Shown in pieces: positions 25,504 to 34,027 of a DNA stretch of 64,000 nucleotides. The position numbers and the translations under genes are program-made. Within the stretch, counting starts at the first letter, position 1; each line of letters opens with the position of its first letter. The stretch is from Variovorax sp. V93. GTDB lineage: Bacteria > Pseudomonadota > Gammaproteobacteria > Burkholderiales > Burkholderiaceae_C. The stretch lies in contig NZ_AP028669.1 of assembly GCF_041154485.1 (NCBI RefSeq), positions 124,001 to 188,000 of the forward strand, given 5' to 3'. A model generated the notes under the pieces. The model saw only the letters and a list, made by a program, of their open reading frames with translations. It was not told the DNA's origin and ran no database searches.

Positions 25504-26364
25504 TCACGCGATCCCCTTCTTCGCCACGATGCCATTCGGCCGCACCAGCAGCATGGCGATCATGAACACATAGATGAGAAAGGCGCCTGCTTCCGGCAGG
25601 TAGTATTTGCCAGCCACGTCGACGATGCCGACCAGCAGCGCCGCAATGAACGGCCCGGTCACGGTGCCCGCACCTCCCACGCACACCACCATCAGGAAGT
25701 AGACGAGGTACTTGAGCGGGAACGAAGGCTCCAGCCCCAGCATGCCCAGGCTCAGCGCGCCGCCCAGGCCCGCGAGGCCGCAGCCCAGCGAGAAAGTCAG
25801 GAAGAACAGGCGCTGCACATGGATGCCGGTGCCGCCCGCCACGCGCTGGTTGTCGACGGCCGCGCGCACCATCGCGCCGTAGCGCGTCTTGCCCAGGCCC
25901 AGCAGCAGCGCGGCCAGCACGGCCACGCCGCAGACGATCAGGAACAGGCGATAGCGCCCCACTTCGAGGCCGAGCAGCGCGACCTGTCCGTCGAGCGCCG
26001 GCGGCAGGGTGAAGGGCTGCATCGTCGGGCCGAAGAAATACGTGAAGGCGGCGATCGACACGAACACCACGCCGATGGACAGCAGCACCTGGTCGAGCGG
26101 ATGCGCGCGGTACAGCCGCCGGTAGAACACGAACTCCAGCACCGCGCCCACCAGCGCCGCCGCCACGAAGGCGGCGGCCAGCGAAAGGCCGAAGCCCAGC
26201 CCCCATTGGTTCATCAGCACGCTTGCCGCATAGCCGCCCACCATCGCGAAGCTGCCGTGCGCGAGGTTGACGAAATTCATGAGCCCCATCGTGATGGACA
26301 GGCCCACGCCGATGAGGAACAGGAGCATGCCGTAGGCCACCCCGTCGAAGATCACGATGCCCAT
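25504..26364 (-). CDS. livH: Liv-type ABC transporter permease LivH
   Basis: A 286-residue inner membrane permease with about eight hydrophobic segments. GVGLSITMGLMNFVNLAHGSFAMVGGYAA near residues 21-49 is the LivH signature. TRYGAMVRAAVDNQRVAGGTGIHV is the coupling loop, and VVCVGGAGTVTGPFIAALLVG lies near the end. An AGGAGG site sits directly before ATG 26364. It follows the receptor gene by 37 nt. The repeat element begins 12 nt after its stop and so must be transcribed if livM is read from the same promoter. Confidence 0.93.
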   Translation of the reverse strand: MGIVIFDGVAYGMLLFLIGVGLSITMGLMNFVNLAHGSFAMVGGYAASVLMNQWGLGFGLSLAAAFVAAALVGAVLEFVFYRRLYRAHPLDQVLLSIGVVFVSIAAFTYFFGPTMQPFTLPPALDGQVALLGLEVGRYRLFLIVCGVAVLAALLLGLGKTRYGAMVRAAVDNQRVAGGTGIHVQRLFFLTFSLGCGLAGLGGALSLGMLGLEPSFPLKYLVYFLMVVCVGGAGTVTGPFIAALLVGIVDVAGKYYLPEAGAFLIYVFMIAMLLVRPNGIVAKKGIA

Positions 26365-26401
26365 GGGCCTCCTGTTGCTGCGCTGCTTGCCGGTGTGCTG
26401 C

Positions 26402-27598
26402 TTAGTTCGAGCTTTCCTTGGCCGGGTCCTTCACGCGGTCGAACTTGTCGAACTCCACGTTCACCAGCTGGCCGTTCACGCGCTCGGTCTTGCGGATGTA
26501 GACGGTCTGCACGATGTCGCGCGTGAGCGGGTCCACCTCGATCGGGCCGCGCGGGCTCTCGAAGCGCAGGCCGCGCAGCGCATCCATGAACTTGTCGCCG
26601 CTCGCGTCGCCCTTGGTCTTTTGCAGCGTGAGGTCGATGGCGGCCATGGCGTCGTAGGCCGTGACGGCGAAGTAGCTCGGGCGCAGCCTGGCGCCGTTGT
26701 CGGCGGCAAAGTCCTTCACGAACTTCTGGTTCTTGGGCGACGGGTGCGCGAACGAGTAGTGGTGGCTGGTGACCAGGCCGAGCGCCACGTCGCCGGTGGC
26801 GTCGAGGTAGCTGTCGTCGGTGGCTTCGCCAGTCGCGTAGAGCTTGATGCCGGCCTGCTCCATGCCGCGCTCCTTCCACACCTTGAGGAAGGCCGGCGGC
26901 ATCACGCCCGAGGGAAAGAAGAAGAACACGGCCTGGGGCTTGGCGTCCTTGATGCGCTGCACGTAGGCCGAGAAGTCGGGGTTGTTCATCGGCGTGCGCA
27001 CCTCGCCCGAGACCTTGCCGCCGCCGGCGGTGAAGGTCTTCTTGAAGGCGGTCTCGGCATCGACCCCCGAGGCGTAGTCGGCCACCACGGTGTAGGCGTC
27101 CTTGATGCCTTCCTTGAGCATGTAGCGCGCCATCGGGTCGGTGACCTGCTGCACGGTGAACGACAGCCGCGCCACGTAGGGCGAGCTGGTGGTGATGGCC
27201 GAGGATGCGGCGTTCATCACAATCGTCGGGATCCTGGCCTGCGTGGCGATGGCGCCCACGGCGTAGGCGTTGGGGCTGAAGTCCAGGCCGGTGAGCACGT
27301 TCACCTTGTCGCGCACGATGAGCTCCTGCGCAATGCGCTTGGCGGCGTCGGGCGCGGGGCCGGCGGTGTCCTTCTTGATGATCTCGACGGTGCGCCCGCC
27401 CACCTTGCCGCCGTGCTCCTTGAGGTAGAGCGCGATGCCGGCGTCGAACTGGCGGCCATAGTCGGCGTACGGGCCGGAATAGGTGGCAATGAGGCCGATG
27501 CGCAGCGGCTCGTCGGCGGCCTGCGCCGTGCTGCCGAGCAGGCCGAAGCCGGCGAGCAGGAGGGTCGAGAGAACGGTTCTCTTCGTCATCGTCGTCAT
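26402..27598 (-). CDS. Liv-type ABC transporter substrate-binding protein
   Basis: A 398-residue periplasmic receptor of the type I (LivK/AmiC-like) fold. The signal peptide runs to about residue 27 (TAQAADEP). The mature protein begins LRIGLIATYSGPYADYGRQFDAGIALYLKEHGGKVGGRTVEIIKKD, a style common to receptors for aromatic acids and other non-branched substrates in Burkholderiales. A cluster of four Phe in AVFFFFPSG lines one lobe. It is the receptor of the LivHMGF importer and lies 48 nt after the ferredoxin gene. The ligand is presumably the substrate of the Rieske/GS-like enzymes; this is inferred from position only. Confidence 0.92.
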   Translation of the reverse strand: MTTMTKRTVLSTLLLAGFGLLGSTAQAADEPLRIGLIATYSGPYADYGRQFDAGIALYLKEHGGKVGGRTVEIIKKDTAGPAPDAAKRIAQELIVRDKVNVLTGLDFSPNAYAVGAIATQARIPTIVMNAASSAITTSSPYVARLSFTVQQVTDPMARYMLKEGIKDAYTVVADYASGVDAETAFKKTFTAGGGKVSGEVRTPMNNPDFSAYVQRIKDAKPQAVFFFFPSGVMPPAFLKVWKERGMEQAGIKLYATGEATDDSYLDATGDVALGLVTSHHYSFAHPSPKNQKFVKDFAADNGARLRPSYFAVTAYDAMAAIDLTLQKTKGDASGDKFMDALRGLRFESPRGPIEVDPLTRDIVQTVYIRKTERVNGQLVNVEFDKFDRVKDPAKESSN

Positions 27599-27646
27599 GG
27601 AAAAACGCCTTTCAGGTGGGGTGAATGCGGAGCGAGCGAGTGTGCT

Positions 27647-27970
27647 TCAGACCTGTGTCTCTGGAATGTGCACCCTGAGGCCGTCGAAGGCCGCCGTCAC
27701 GCTGAGCTGGCAGCTCAGCCGCGAATGGGGCCGGCGCTCGGCCGCGACGGCGTCGAGCAGCGCGCTCTCCATGTCGTCGGGCGGCGGCAGCATGCCTGCG
27801 AAGGCGTCGTCCACGTAGACGTGGCAGGTGGCGCAGGAACAGCAGCCGCCGCACTCGGCGTCGATGCCGCGCACGTTGCCGCGGATGGCGGTCTCCATCA
27901 CGCTGGCGCCGATCTTGGCGTCGACCTCGCGCGTGGTGCCGTCCTTGAGGATGTAGTGGATCGTGGGCAT
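27647..27970 (-). CDS. [2Fe-2S] ferredoxin, adrenodoxin type
   Basis: A 107-residue electron carrier. The cluster-binding cysteines lie in ECGGCCSCATCHVYV (pattern Cx5Cx2C, with one extra cysteine at CC), and the fourth is in RLSCQLSV. The final LRVHIPETQ is typical of adrenodoxin/putidaredoxin-type ferredoxins. It should pass electrons from an NAD(P)H reductase to the Rieske oxygenase encoded two genes upstream. No reductase gene is in this cluster, so one must be supplied from elsewhere. It lies 11 nt after the GS-like gene on the same strand. Confidence 0.93.
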   Translation of the reverse strand: MPTIHYILKDGTTREVDAKIGASVMETAIRGNVRGIDAECGGCCSCATCHVYVDDAFAGMLPPPDDMESALLDAVAAERRPHSRLSCQLSVTAAFDGLRVHIPETQV

Positions 27971-27981
27971 GAAAGAAGGGC

Positions 27982-29430
27982 TTAGAACATGTCGAAGTAC
28001 TCGCGGTGTTCCCACTCCGAGACTTCAAGGTTGAAGCGGGCGATTTCCGCTTCCTTGATGTGGCAGAGGTAGTCGATGAAGACCTTGCCCATCTGCGCGT
28101 TGAGCATCTCGTCCCTGCGCAGGCAGGCGAGCGCGTCACCCAGCGAGCGCGGCAGTTGCTCGGCCGGCGTTTCATACGGCGCGTCGGCCGAAGGACCGGG
28201 GTCGATGCCGTTGCGGATGCCGTCGAGCCCCGAGAACAGCTGCGACGCGAGATAAAGATACGGATTCGCCGTCGGCTCGCCCACGCGGTTCTCGATGCGC
28301 GAGGCGCTCTGGCCCACGCCGCCGAGCACGCGCAGCATCGCGCCGCGGTTGTCGCGCGCCCAGATCGCGCGGTCGGGTGCGAGCGAGAAGGGGCGATAGC
28401 GCCGGTAGCCGTTGATCGTGGGGCTCGCCAGGGCCGCCGCACCGCAGGCATGGGCTTTCAGGCCGCCGAGGTAGTGCATGCCGATCCCGCTGAGGTCCCG
28501 GCCTTCGGCCTCGGGCATGAAGGCGTTGACACCGTCGCTCTTGCGCCGCAGCGACTGGTGCAGGTGCCAGCCGCTGGACATCACGTTCGGGATCTTCGGC
28601 CGGCACATGAAGGTGGCGTGCAGCCCGTGGCGCTGGCAGATCTGCTTGATCGCGCTGCGCAGCAGCACCATGGTGTCGGCCGGCATCACGCCGGCCGTGG
28701 GGCCGAAGGTCAGCTCGAACTGGCTCGGGCCGAACTCGATCTCGAGCGAGCGCAGCGGCAGGCCGAGCGCGATCAGATTGGAGCGCAGCAACTCCATCAG
28801 TTCGTCGACGCGGTCGTAGCGCAGCTCGGTCAAATACTGGTGGCCGTGCGAGAGCAGCGACACGCGCGGCGGCTCGCCGGGCTGGCCCGAATCGGCCAGG
28901 CCCATGCGGGCGTCGTCGAGCTTGAAGACATGGAACTCCACCTCGAGGCCGGCGATGAAATCGAGCCCCAGCTCGTCGAGCTGCCGCACCGCGCGCTGCA
29001 GGATCTGCCGCGTCGCGAAGGGGCAGGGCTTGCCGTCGGCCATGTAGGCATCGCACAGGATCCAACCGGTGCGTGGCGCCCAGGGCAGCACCTTGAAGGT
29101 GGCGGGGTCGGCCAGGATGGTGAAATCCGCGCCGCCCTGCAGGCCTTCGATGGCGAAGCCGCCGTTCGCGCTGAACACCGGGAACACGGTCTTGTGCGAG
29201 GTGTCCTTGGCGAGCAGCGTGGAGGTGAGGTTCACGCCTTCCCACAGCGCAGCGCGCGCCTCGCTGGCAACCAGCGTCTTGCCGCGCAGCAGGCCGTGCT
29301 GGTCGGGCCAGGCGAAGCGGACCACGTCCACCTCGCCGCTGTCGATGCGGCGCACCAGCTCGCGCGCCTGTGCATGCTGGTCGTCGGACCAGAGACCGAA
29401 GCGGTCCACGAAGGTGTTGCTGCTGCTCAT
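27982..29430 (-). CDS. Glutamine synthetase-family protein, probable gamma-glutamyl ligase
   Basis: A 482-residue member of the glutamine synthetase fold. Expected elements are VRFAWPDQHGLLRGK in the N-terminal beta-grasp domain, then GLEVEFHVF (metal and glutamate site). ADTMVLLRSAIKQICQRHGLHATFMCRPKI is followed by SGWHLHQSL, and TINGYRRYRPFSLAPDRAIWARDNRGAMLRV is the substrate and nucleotide loop. The deviation from housekeeping GlnA and the catabolic neighbours point to a PuuA/IpuC/TdnQ-type enzyme that attaches glutamate to an amine with ATP. It lies between the Rieske oxygenase and ferredoxin genes with 11-nt gaps, so co-expression is nearly certain. The amine is unknown. Confidence 0.88.
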   Translation of the reverse strand: MSSSNTFVDRFGLWSDDQHAQARELVRRIDSGEVDVVRFAWPDQHGLLRGKTLVASEARAALWEGVNLTSTLLAKDTSHKTVFPVFSANGGFAIEGLQGGADFTILADPATFKVLPWAPRTGWILCDAYMADGKPCPFATRQILQRAVRQLDELGLDFIAGLEVEFHVFKLDDARMGLADSGQPGEPPRVSLLSHGHQYLTELRYDRVDELMELLRSNLIALGLPLRSLEIEFGPSQFELTFGPTAGVMPADTMVLLRSAIKQICQRHGLHATFMCRPKIPNVMSSGWHLHQSLRRKSDGVNAFMPEAEGRDLSGIGMHYLGGLKAHACGAAALASPTINGYRRYRPFSLAPDRAIWARDNRGAMLRVLGGVGQSASRIENRVGEPTANPYLYLASQLFSGLDGIRNGIDPGPSADAPYETPAEQLPRSLGDALACLRRDEMLNAQMGKVFIDYLCHIKEAEIARFNLEVSEWEHREYFDMF

Positions 29431-29441
29431 GGCGGGCCTGC

Positions 29442-30773
29442 TCAGGCAGCGAGCCGTGCGCTGGCCCAGTCCGACTTGAGGCGGCGTGCGCGGTCGGCCT
29501 CCTGCCAGTAGGCCTCGGTGGCCTCTTCGCCGCTGACGTGGCCGATGCCGTCGATGGACGGCGGCCCGGTCATCGCGCTGGCCTGCGCGGCGTCGATGAG
29601 CATCGGCGCGCTCTCGCCGGCCAGCGTGGCTTCGATGGCCTTCACCAGCACGCGGCGGTAGGCAATGATGCCCTTGTCGGTGCTGCCCAGGTGCTCGCGC
29701 GTGCGGTCCTGGATGGGGCCCTGCGACTCCACCGCCCATTGGTCGTGCACGTTGATGTCGTCGCCCATGCCGGTGTAGGTTTCGGTGCGCTGCTCGTCGA
29801 CGCTGTAGCCGTAGTTGTTGCGCTTGTTCTTGCGCGAGGTGTAGTCGGGCAGTTCGTAGAGCGCGAGGCGCTGGTCGCGCATCTGCTGCTTGTCGACCGG
29901 GCCGGTGAAGCTCGTGAAGATGGCATACCAGTAGCAGTGCGTGTCGTCGACCGGCACATGCCATTGCGAGATGGTCATCTCGGCGCTCATCGGGATCACG
30001 AAGGCCTGCGGGAACACCACGTTGGTCACGCGCACGTGCGTGGTGTCTTCCGAGAGCTTGCGCAGCGCCTTCAGGCGCAAGCCGTAGTCGGTGGGCTCCA
30101 CGCTGATGTCGGGGCGGTCGTACTCGCGCAGCACCTTGGTGATCGGCATGTCGGAATCGGCCGAGGCGCCGCGGAACTGCTTGCCGTAGCTCTCGGAGGT
30201 GTCCGCGTCCTCGAAGAAGCGGTGCAGGTACGACGCATGTGCGGGGTCGATGCCCACCTCGAGCGCCTGCAGCCAGTTGCATTCGAACAGGCCCTTGAAC
30301 GCGAAGGTGTGGCTGTCGGGCGCGACGAAGCAGTCGAACTCGGGGAAGGCCGGGGGCTCGCCCTCGCCGATGTACGCGAACACCACGCCGCTTTTCTCGA
30401 CCACCGGATAGGCCGACTGCCTGATGCGGCTGCACAGCTTGCTGGTGGCGGGTTCGGCGGGGGTTTCGAGGCAGTTGCCCTTGGCGTCGAACAGCCAGCC
30501 GTGGAAGGCGCAGCGCAGGCCCCCGTTCTCCAGGCGTCCGAAGGCCAGGTCGGCGCCGCGGTGCGGGCAGTCGCGGTCGAGCATGCCGAGCTGGCCGTTT
30601 TCATCACGGAACAGCACGAAGTCCTGGCCCATGAGCTTCACGGGCTTGACCGGGCGCGGGCCCGCCAGTTCGTCGGCCAGGGCCACCGGCTGCCAGTAGC
30701 GGCGCAGCAGCTTGCCGGCGGGCGCGCCGGGTCCGACGCGGGTGATGAAATCATTTTGTTCGGCGCTGATCAT
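29442..30773 (-). CDS. Rieske non-heme iron oxygenase, alpha subunit
   Basis: A 443-residue terminal oxygenase of the phthalate-dioxygenase-like type. The Rieske cluster ligands are Cys69/His71 and Cys88/His91 (CPHRGADL and CAFHGW). The mononuclear iron site is in EVGIDPAHASYLHRFF (the D-x-H-x4-H pattern, with both histidines seen). No small beta subunit follows, consistent with a homo-oligomer. Start ATG 30773 (MISAEQ) is favoured over a longer frame from 30818, which would run into the operator-like region. It is the first gene of an eight-gene same-strand run ending at livF, divergent from a GntR/FCD regulator. It probably hydroxylates or N-dealkylates a nitrogenous substrate. Confidence 0.92.
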   Translation of the reverse strand: MISAEQNDFITRVGPGAPAGKLLRRYWQPVALADELAGPRPVKPVKLMGQDFVLFRDENGQLGMLDRDCPHRGADLAFGRLENGGLRCAFHGWLFDAKGNCLETPAEPATSKLCSRIRQSAYPVVEKSGVVFAYIGEGEPPAFPEFDCFVAPDSHTFAFKGLFECNWLQALEVGIDPAHASYLHRFFEDADTSESYGKQFRGASADSDMPITKVLREYDRPDISVEPTDYGLRLKALRKLSEDTTHVRVTNVVFPQAFVIPMSAEMTISQWHVPVDDTHCYWYAIFTSFTGPVDKQQMRDQRLALYELPDYTSRKNKRNNYGYSVDEQRTETYTGMGDDINVHDQWAVESQGPIQDRTREHLGSTDKGIIAYRRVLVKAIEATLAGESAPMLIDAAQASAMTGPPSIDGIGHVSGEEATEAYWQEADRARRLKSDWASARLAA

Positions 30774-30816
30774 CGTGCGGGCTCCATCGTGGTGCTTCAG
30801 AAAGAAGTCTGCAGGC

Positions 30817-30979
30817 ATTGCATGCAGTTGTATGCATTGTCTGGGTGTTCCTCGATCCGGGTCAAACCTTTATCGGCAATTTCGTCCTAAATCGAGGGAT
30901 GATGGCGCTAAATATAGGGTTAACGAGAGGCTCTGCATGTATTTTTGACGCATATTGCCTAGAGGTGCATGCAACAACC
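30817..30979. promoter_or_regulatory. Rieske/GntR divergent promoter region with repeated TGCATGCA octamers
   Basis: The 285-bp gap between the Rieske and GntR genes is AT-richer than its surroundings. ATTGCATGCAGTTGTATGC (from 30817) holds two related half-palindromes, and GGTGCATGCAACAAC (near 30964) holds the same TTGCATGCA octamer inverted. Sites with ATGCAT-like symmetry are plausible operators for an FCD-type GntR repressor. No clear promoter hexamers could be fixed. Confidence 0.5.
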
Positions 30980-31058
30980 GAGCCAAGGTAAATATGCTGC
31001 GTGCAATGGCGGGCAGGTCTCCTAGAATCCGCACATCCCCTCTCCCTGGCGCTTCCCG

Positions 31059-31790
31059 ATGGACTCCCAACAATCCCGCGTGCTGGTGCAGCTGCGCGAC
31101 TTGATTCTCAAGGGCGAATTCGTGCCCGGAGAGCGGCTGGCCGAGATTCCGATCGCCGAGAAACTCGGCGCCTCGCGCACCCCCGTGCGCCTGGCGCTGG
31201 CCAGCCTCGAGCACGAAGGCCTGATCGAGCAATCGCCCGGCGGCGGCTACCAGATGCGCCGCTTCACCTCGCAGGAAGTGGCCGACGCCATCCGCGTTCG
31301 CGGCGTGGTCGAAGGCTTCGCGGCGCGCCTGCTGGCCGAGGACGGTGCACCACGACAGTTGCTGCGTGACCTGAAAGAGTGCCTCGAGGCCGGCGACCGG
31401 GCGGTGAACAAGCCCAGCATGGAGCTGGACGACTACGCGGCCTACGTCGAGATGAACGACCGCTTCCACAAGCTGATCGTCGAAGGCTGCGGCAACCTTG
31501 CGCTCAAGCGCGTGATGGACATGCTTGGCGGCCAGCCCTTCGCCGCGCCCAGCGCGATGCTGCCGATGCAGTCGTCGATGGAAGAGGGCCAGCAGTGGAT
31601 GCGCCAGGCGCACCGCACGCACCATGCGATGGTGCAGGCCATCGAGCGCGGGCAGGGCTCGCGCGCGCAGGCGCTGGGCGAGGAGCACGTCGAGATCGCA
31701 CGCATGAACCTCGACTACGCGCTCGAACGCCCCGAACTCGCGGCCGAACTGATGCCCGGCATTCGCCTGGTGGCCAAGGGGCGCGGCTAG
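31059..31790 (+). CDS. GntR-family regulator, FadR/FCD type
   Basis: A 243-residue regulator. Residues about 5-70 are the GntR winged helix (QLRDLILKGEFVPGERLAEIPIAEKLGASRTPVRLALASLEHEGLIEQ). Residues about 85-225 are an all-helical FCD ligand domain, with metal-ligand-like His residues in NDRFHKLIVEGCGN and in the AHRTHHAMVQAIERG stretch. FCD regulators commonly respond to carboxylates or amino-acid-like effectors. Being divergent from the Rieske/GS/ABC run, it is the likely regulator of that run. The gene ends 34 nt before the converging phosphoesterase gene. Confidence 0.92.
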   Translation: MDSQQSRVLVQLRDLILKGEFVPGERLAEIPIAEKLGASRTPVRLALASLEHEGLIEQSPGGGYQMRRFTSQEVADAIRVRGVVEGFAARLLAEDGAPRQLLRDLKECLEAGDRAVNKPSMELDDYAAYVEMNDRFHKLIVEGCGNLALKRVMDMLGGQPFAAPSAMLPMQSSMEEGQQWMRQAHRTHHAMVQAIERGQGSRAQALGEEHVEIARMNLDYALERPELAAELMPGIRLVAKGRG

Positions 31791-31824
31791 CTGAGCCTCG
31801 CCAGGGCGCGGCCGCAAACCGCGC

Positions 31825-32631
31825 TCAGGGCACCTCGATCAGCAGGTCCGGGCGAAAGCTCTCCTGTTCGCCCTTGCCCTTGTAGCCGAGCGGGTTGGCG
31901 ACCACGCGGCAGCCGTCCTTCACGTAGTCGGAGGGGCAGTGCAGGTGGCCGTGCAGCCACAGCTTGGCGCGCGGCAGCAGCGCATCGAGCGAATTGCAGA
32001 AGCCCGCGGTGCCGGGCGTGAGGCCGTAGCGTGGATCGGCGCTGGCGAGGCTGGGCGCGAAATGCGTGATGGCGACCGTGGCGCCGTCGAAAGGCTCGGC
32101 CAGCGCCTGTTCGAGCCAGGCCTGGCAGGCCAGCCCCTGCTCCCGCATGGCGCCGGCCATGAAGGGCTGGCCATGGCGCACCGTGGCGGCTTTCTCGAGA
32201 TAGAAGTCGGCCGCGCGCATGGCCTTCCCGCGCTTCTTGAGCGCATCCGCCAGGCCGTCGGTGGGTTCCACCAGCGCGTCGAAGTCGGCCCAGAGCGTGG
32301 TGCCGATGAAGCGGATGCCGTCGATCACCAGGGTCTCGCGCTCCAGCCAGAGGATGTCGAGCTCCCGGCACAGCGCGCGCAGGCGCTCGTGGGTCTGGTC
32401 GAAATCGGTGTTGTCGTATTCGTGGTTGCCCGGCACGTACATCACGGGCACCGGCCAGCCGTTGCGGGGCGAGAAACGGCCCAGGCCGAAGTCGGGGTCG
32501 GTCAGGCGCGAGCCTTCCTGGTAGGAGCCGATGTCGCCCGCCAGCACCAGCATGTCGGCGCCGGGCGCGGGTTCGGCCTGGAAGCGGGGGTGGGACTCCA
32601 GGTGCAGGTCGGACAGCAATTGCAGCTTCAT
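31825..32631 (-). CDS. Metallophosphoesterase (calcineurin-like)
   Basis: A 268-residue cytoplasmic enzyme with the full calcineurin-like metal site: DLHLE at the start, LAGDIG, VPGNHEY, THFAPS and HGHLH. Two divalent metals would be held by these Asp, Asn and His residues to cleave a phosphomonoester or phosphodiester. The substrate could be a nucleotide, a cyclic nucleotide or a phospholipid headgroup; the sequence does not tell. There is no signal peptide. It appears to be a single-gene unit, converging with the GntR gene. Confidence 0.9.
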   Translation of the reverse strand: MKLQLLSDLHLESHPRFQAEPAPGADMLVLAGDIGSYQEGSRLTDPDFGLGRFSPRNGWPVPVMYVPGNHEYDNTDFDQTHERLRALCRELDILWLERETLVIDGIRFIGTTLWADFDALVEPTDGLADALKKRGKAMRAADFYLEKAATVRHGQPFMAGAMREQGLACQAWLEQALAEPFDGATVAITHFAPSLASADPRYGLTPGTAGFCNSLDALLPRAKLWLHGHLHCPSDYVKDGCRVVANPLGYKGKGEQESFRPDLLIEVP

Positions 32632-32693
32632 CGTCTTTTCAGTCTAGGGGAATCAGCCCATGCACAAAGCGCATGAAGTAGGGCTTCCAATAT

Positions 32694-32708
32694 TAGGGAT
32701 AACCCCTA
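32694..32708. promoter_or_regulatory. TAGGG-ataa-CCCcTA inverted motif before the 57-residue protein
   Basis: TAGGGATAACCCCTA is an interrupted inverted repeat 49 nt before the small protein gene. A variant (CTAGGACAAACCCTA) lies at 33966-33980 before the 182-residue membrane protein. The spacing is like a LysR-type site, and a LysR gene lies between the two target genes. Confidence 0.45.
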
Positions 32709-32756
32709 TTCTTAGGACATCAACCACTCCAGCGCAGCCAAGAGCAGCGCACTGTC

Positions 32757-32930
32757 ATGTTCAGCCTCATTGCCCAAGTGGCCCGTTTCTTCCGTTCCTC
32801 CGATGCCAGCGCCCCGGCCAGCCACGCCGCCGCGCTGATGGAAACCGCCGACGTCCGCGCCGGCCGGGGCGCCCACCACGCGCAGGAACTGCGCGCTGCC
32901 GCCAGCGCCTGGCTCTCGGTCATCCGCTAG
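32757..32930 (+). CDS. Small 57-residue protein
   Basis: ATG 32757 opens a 57-codon frame ending TAG 32930. The product begins MFSLIAQVARFFRSSDASAP, then an Ala/His-rich helix (ELRAAASAWLSVIR) to the end. It has no known domain and no clear signal, though the start could be a short amphipathic membrane-binding helix. Support: codon usage like neighbours (strong GC at third positions), its own 125-bp upstream region with an inverted motif shared with the 34028 gene, and an end only 10 nt from the converging LysR stop. No strong Shine-Dalgarno is seen (CAGCGCACTGTC before ATG), which lowers confidence. It may be a small stress protein. Confidence 0.6.
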   Translation: MFSLIAQVARFFRSSDASAPASHAAALMETADVRAGRGAHHAQELRAAASAWLSVIR

Positions 32931-32939
32931 AAAACCCGG

Positions 32940-33920
32940 TCATCCGGGCACTTTTTGCCCGAGGACCGAATCCGCGAAGGCGGCCGCGGCGGAGCGCAGC
33001 AGCGCGGTGCGCAGCCATTCGTGCGCATGCCCGTGCTGCGCGCGGCGATGCCAGATGGCGTCGACGTGCACCATCGGCTGGTCGAAGGGCAGGTCGCGCA
33101 GCACCAGTTGCTCGTCGATGCCGGTCACGGTCACGAAATGGCGCGGCAGCACCGTCAGCAGGTCCGAATTCGCGACCACACGCCCGGCCGTGAAGAACTG
33201 GTTCACGGTCACCACGATGCGCCGCTCGCGCCCCATGGCGCCCAGCGTCTGGTCGATGAAGCCGTAGGGGCGCCCCGAAAAGCTCACGAGCAGGTGCCGC
33301 GCCGCGCAATAGTCGTCCAGCGTGAGCGGCGCATTCGCAAGCGGATGGCCGCGCCGCATCACGCACACGTACTGGCCCAGGTAGAGCCGCTGGGTCTCGA
33401 ACGCCACCCCTGCGCCGGACTGCCCGCGCGCCGCGAGACTGGCGATCACGGCCGGAAAGTAGCCGACGGCCATGTCGACTTCCTCCTGCTCGAGCATCCG
33501 CCGTGGATCGCGCGTTGTAAGCGGCAGAACGCGCAGCGAGATAGCGGGCGCTTCCTTCTCCACGATCCGAACCAGTCCTGGAATGAGCTCGGCGGCGGTC
33601 GCATCGGCCATGGCCAGCAGGAAGGTGGTGTCCGCGGTCGATGCATCGAACTCGCCCGGCGCCAGCGTGTGCTGCAACTGCCGCAACGCATCCCGCACCG
33701 TGGGCCAGAGCGCCAGCGCGCGCGGCGTGGGCTCCACGCCCGCCCCCGCCCGGCTCACCAGCTCGTCGCCGAGCACCTCGCGCAGGCGGCGCAGCGCATT
33801 GCTCACGGCGGGCTGGGTGATCGACAGGTTGCGCGCGGCGCGCGTGAGGTTGCGCTCCGCCATCACCTCGTCGAAGACGCGGAGCAGGTTGAGGTCGAGT
33901 GTGCGGAAGTTGACGTCCAT
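32940..33920 (-). CDS. LysR-family regulator between two small genes
   Basis: A 326-residue LysR-type protein. LDLNLLRVFDEVMAERNLTRAARNLSITQPAVSNALRRLRE is the helix-turn-helix, and the effector domain starts near TTFLLAMADATAAELIPGL, as in the NodD/PcpR-like branch. It is divergent from the 182-residue membrane protein (108-bp gap) and convergent with the 57-residue gene. Both of those genes carry a similar TAGG...CCCTA motif upstream, so they may be one small regulon of this protein. Confidence 0.92.
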   Translation of the reverse strand: MDVNFRTLDLNLLRVFDEVMAERNLTRAARNLSITQPAVSNALRRLREVLGDELVSRAGAGVEPTPRALALWPTVRDALRQLQHTLAPGEFDASTADTTFLLAMADATAAELIPGLVRIVEKEAPAISLRVLPLTTRDPRRMLEQEEVDMAVGYFPAVIASLAARGQSGAGVAFETQRLYLGQYVCVMRRGHPLANAPLTLDDYCAARHLLVSFSGRPYGFIDQTLGAMGRERRIVVTVNQFFTAGRVVANSDLLTVLPRHFVTVTGIDEQLVLRDLPFDQPMVHVDAIWHRRAQHGHAHEWLRTALLRSAAAAFADSVLGQKVPG

Positions 33921-33965
33921 CAGTGATGTGAATGATAAACATCAGAAAGATAAAGTGGCAAAACA

Positions 33966-33980
33966 CTAGGACAAACCCTA
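33966..33980. promoter_or_regulatory. TAGG-N5-CCCTA motif in the LysR divergent promoter
   Basis: CTAGGACAAACCCTA, followed by ATATCTG, lies 48 nt before ATG 34028 and 46 nt before the LysR start. It resembles the motif at 32694-32708 (TAGGGATAACCCCTA) at a nearly equal distance (48-49 nt) from its gene, which suggests a shared activator site. Confidence 0.45.
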
Positions 33981-34027
33981 ATATCTGTCCATCGGCATCA
34001 GCCATTCGTCCCACGGAGGGATTCATC

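Noticed and set aside
32692..32709. Resemblance of TAGGGATAAC to the I-SceI homing endonuclease site
   Set aside because: Only the first 10 of 18 bases match and no intron or homing endonuclease gene is nearby; it is better explained as an inverted regulatory motif.
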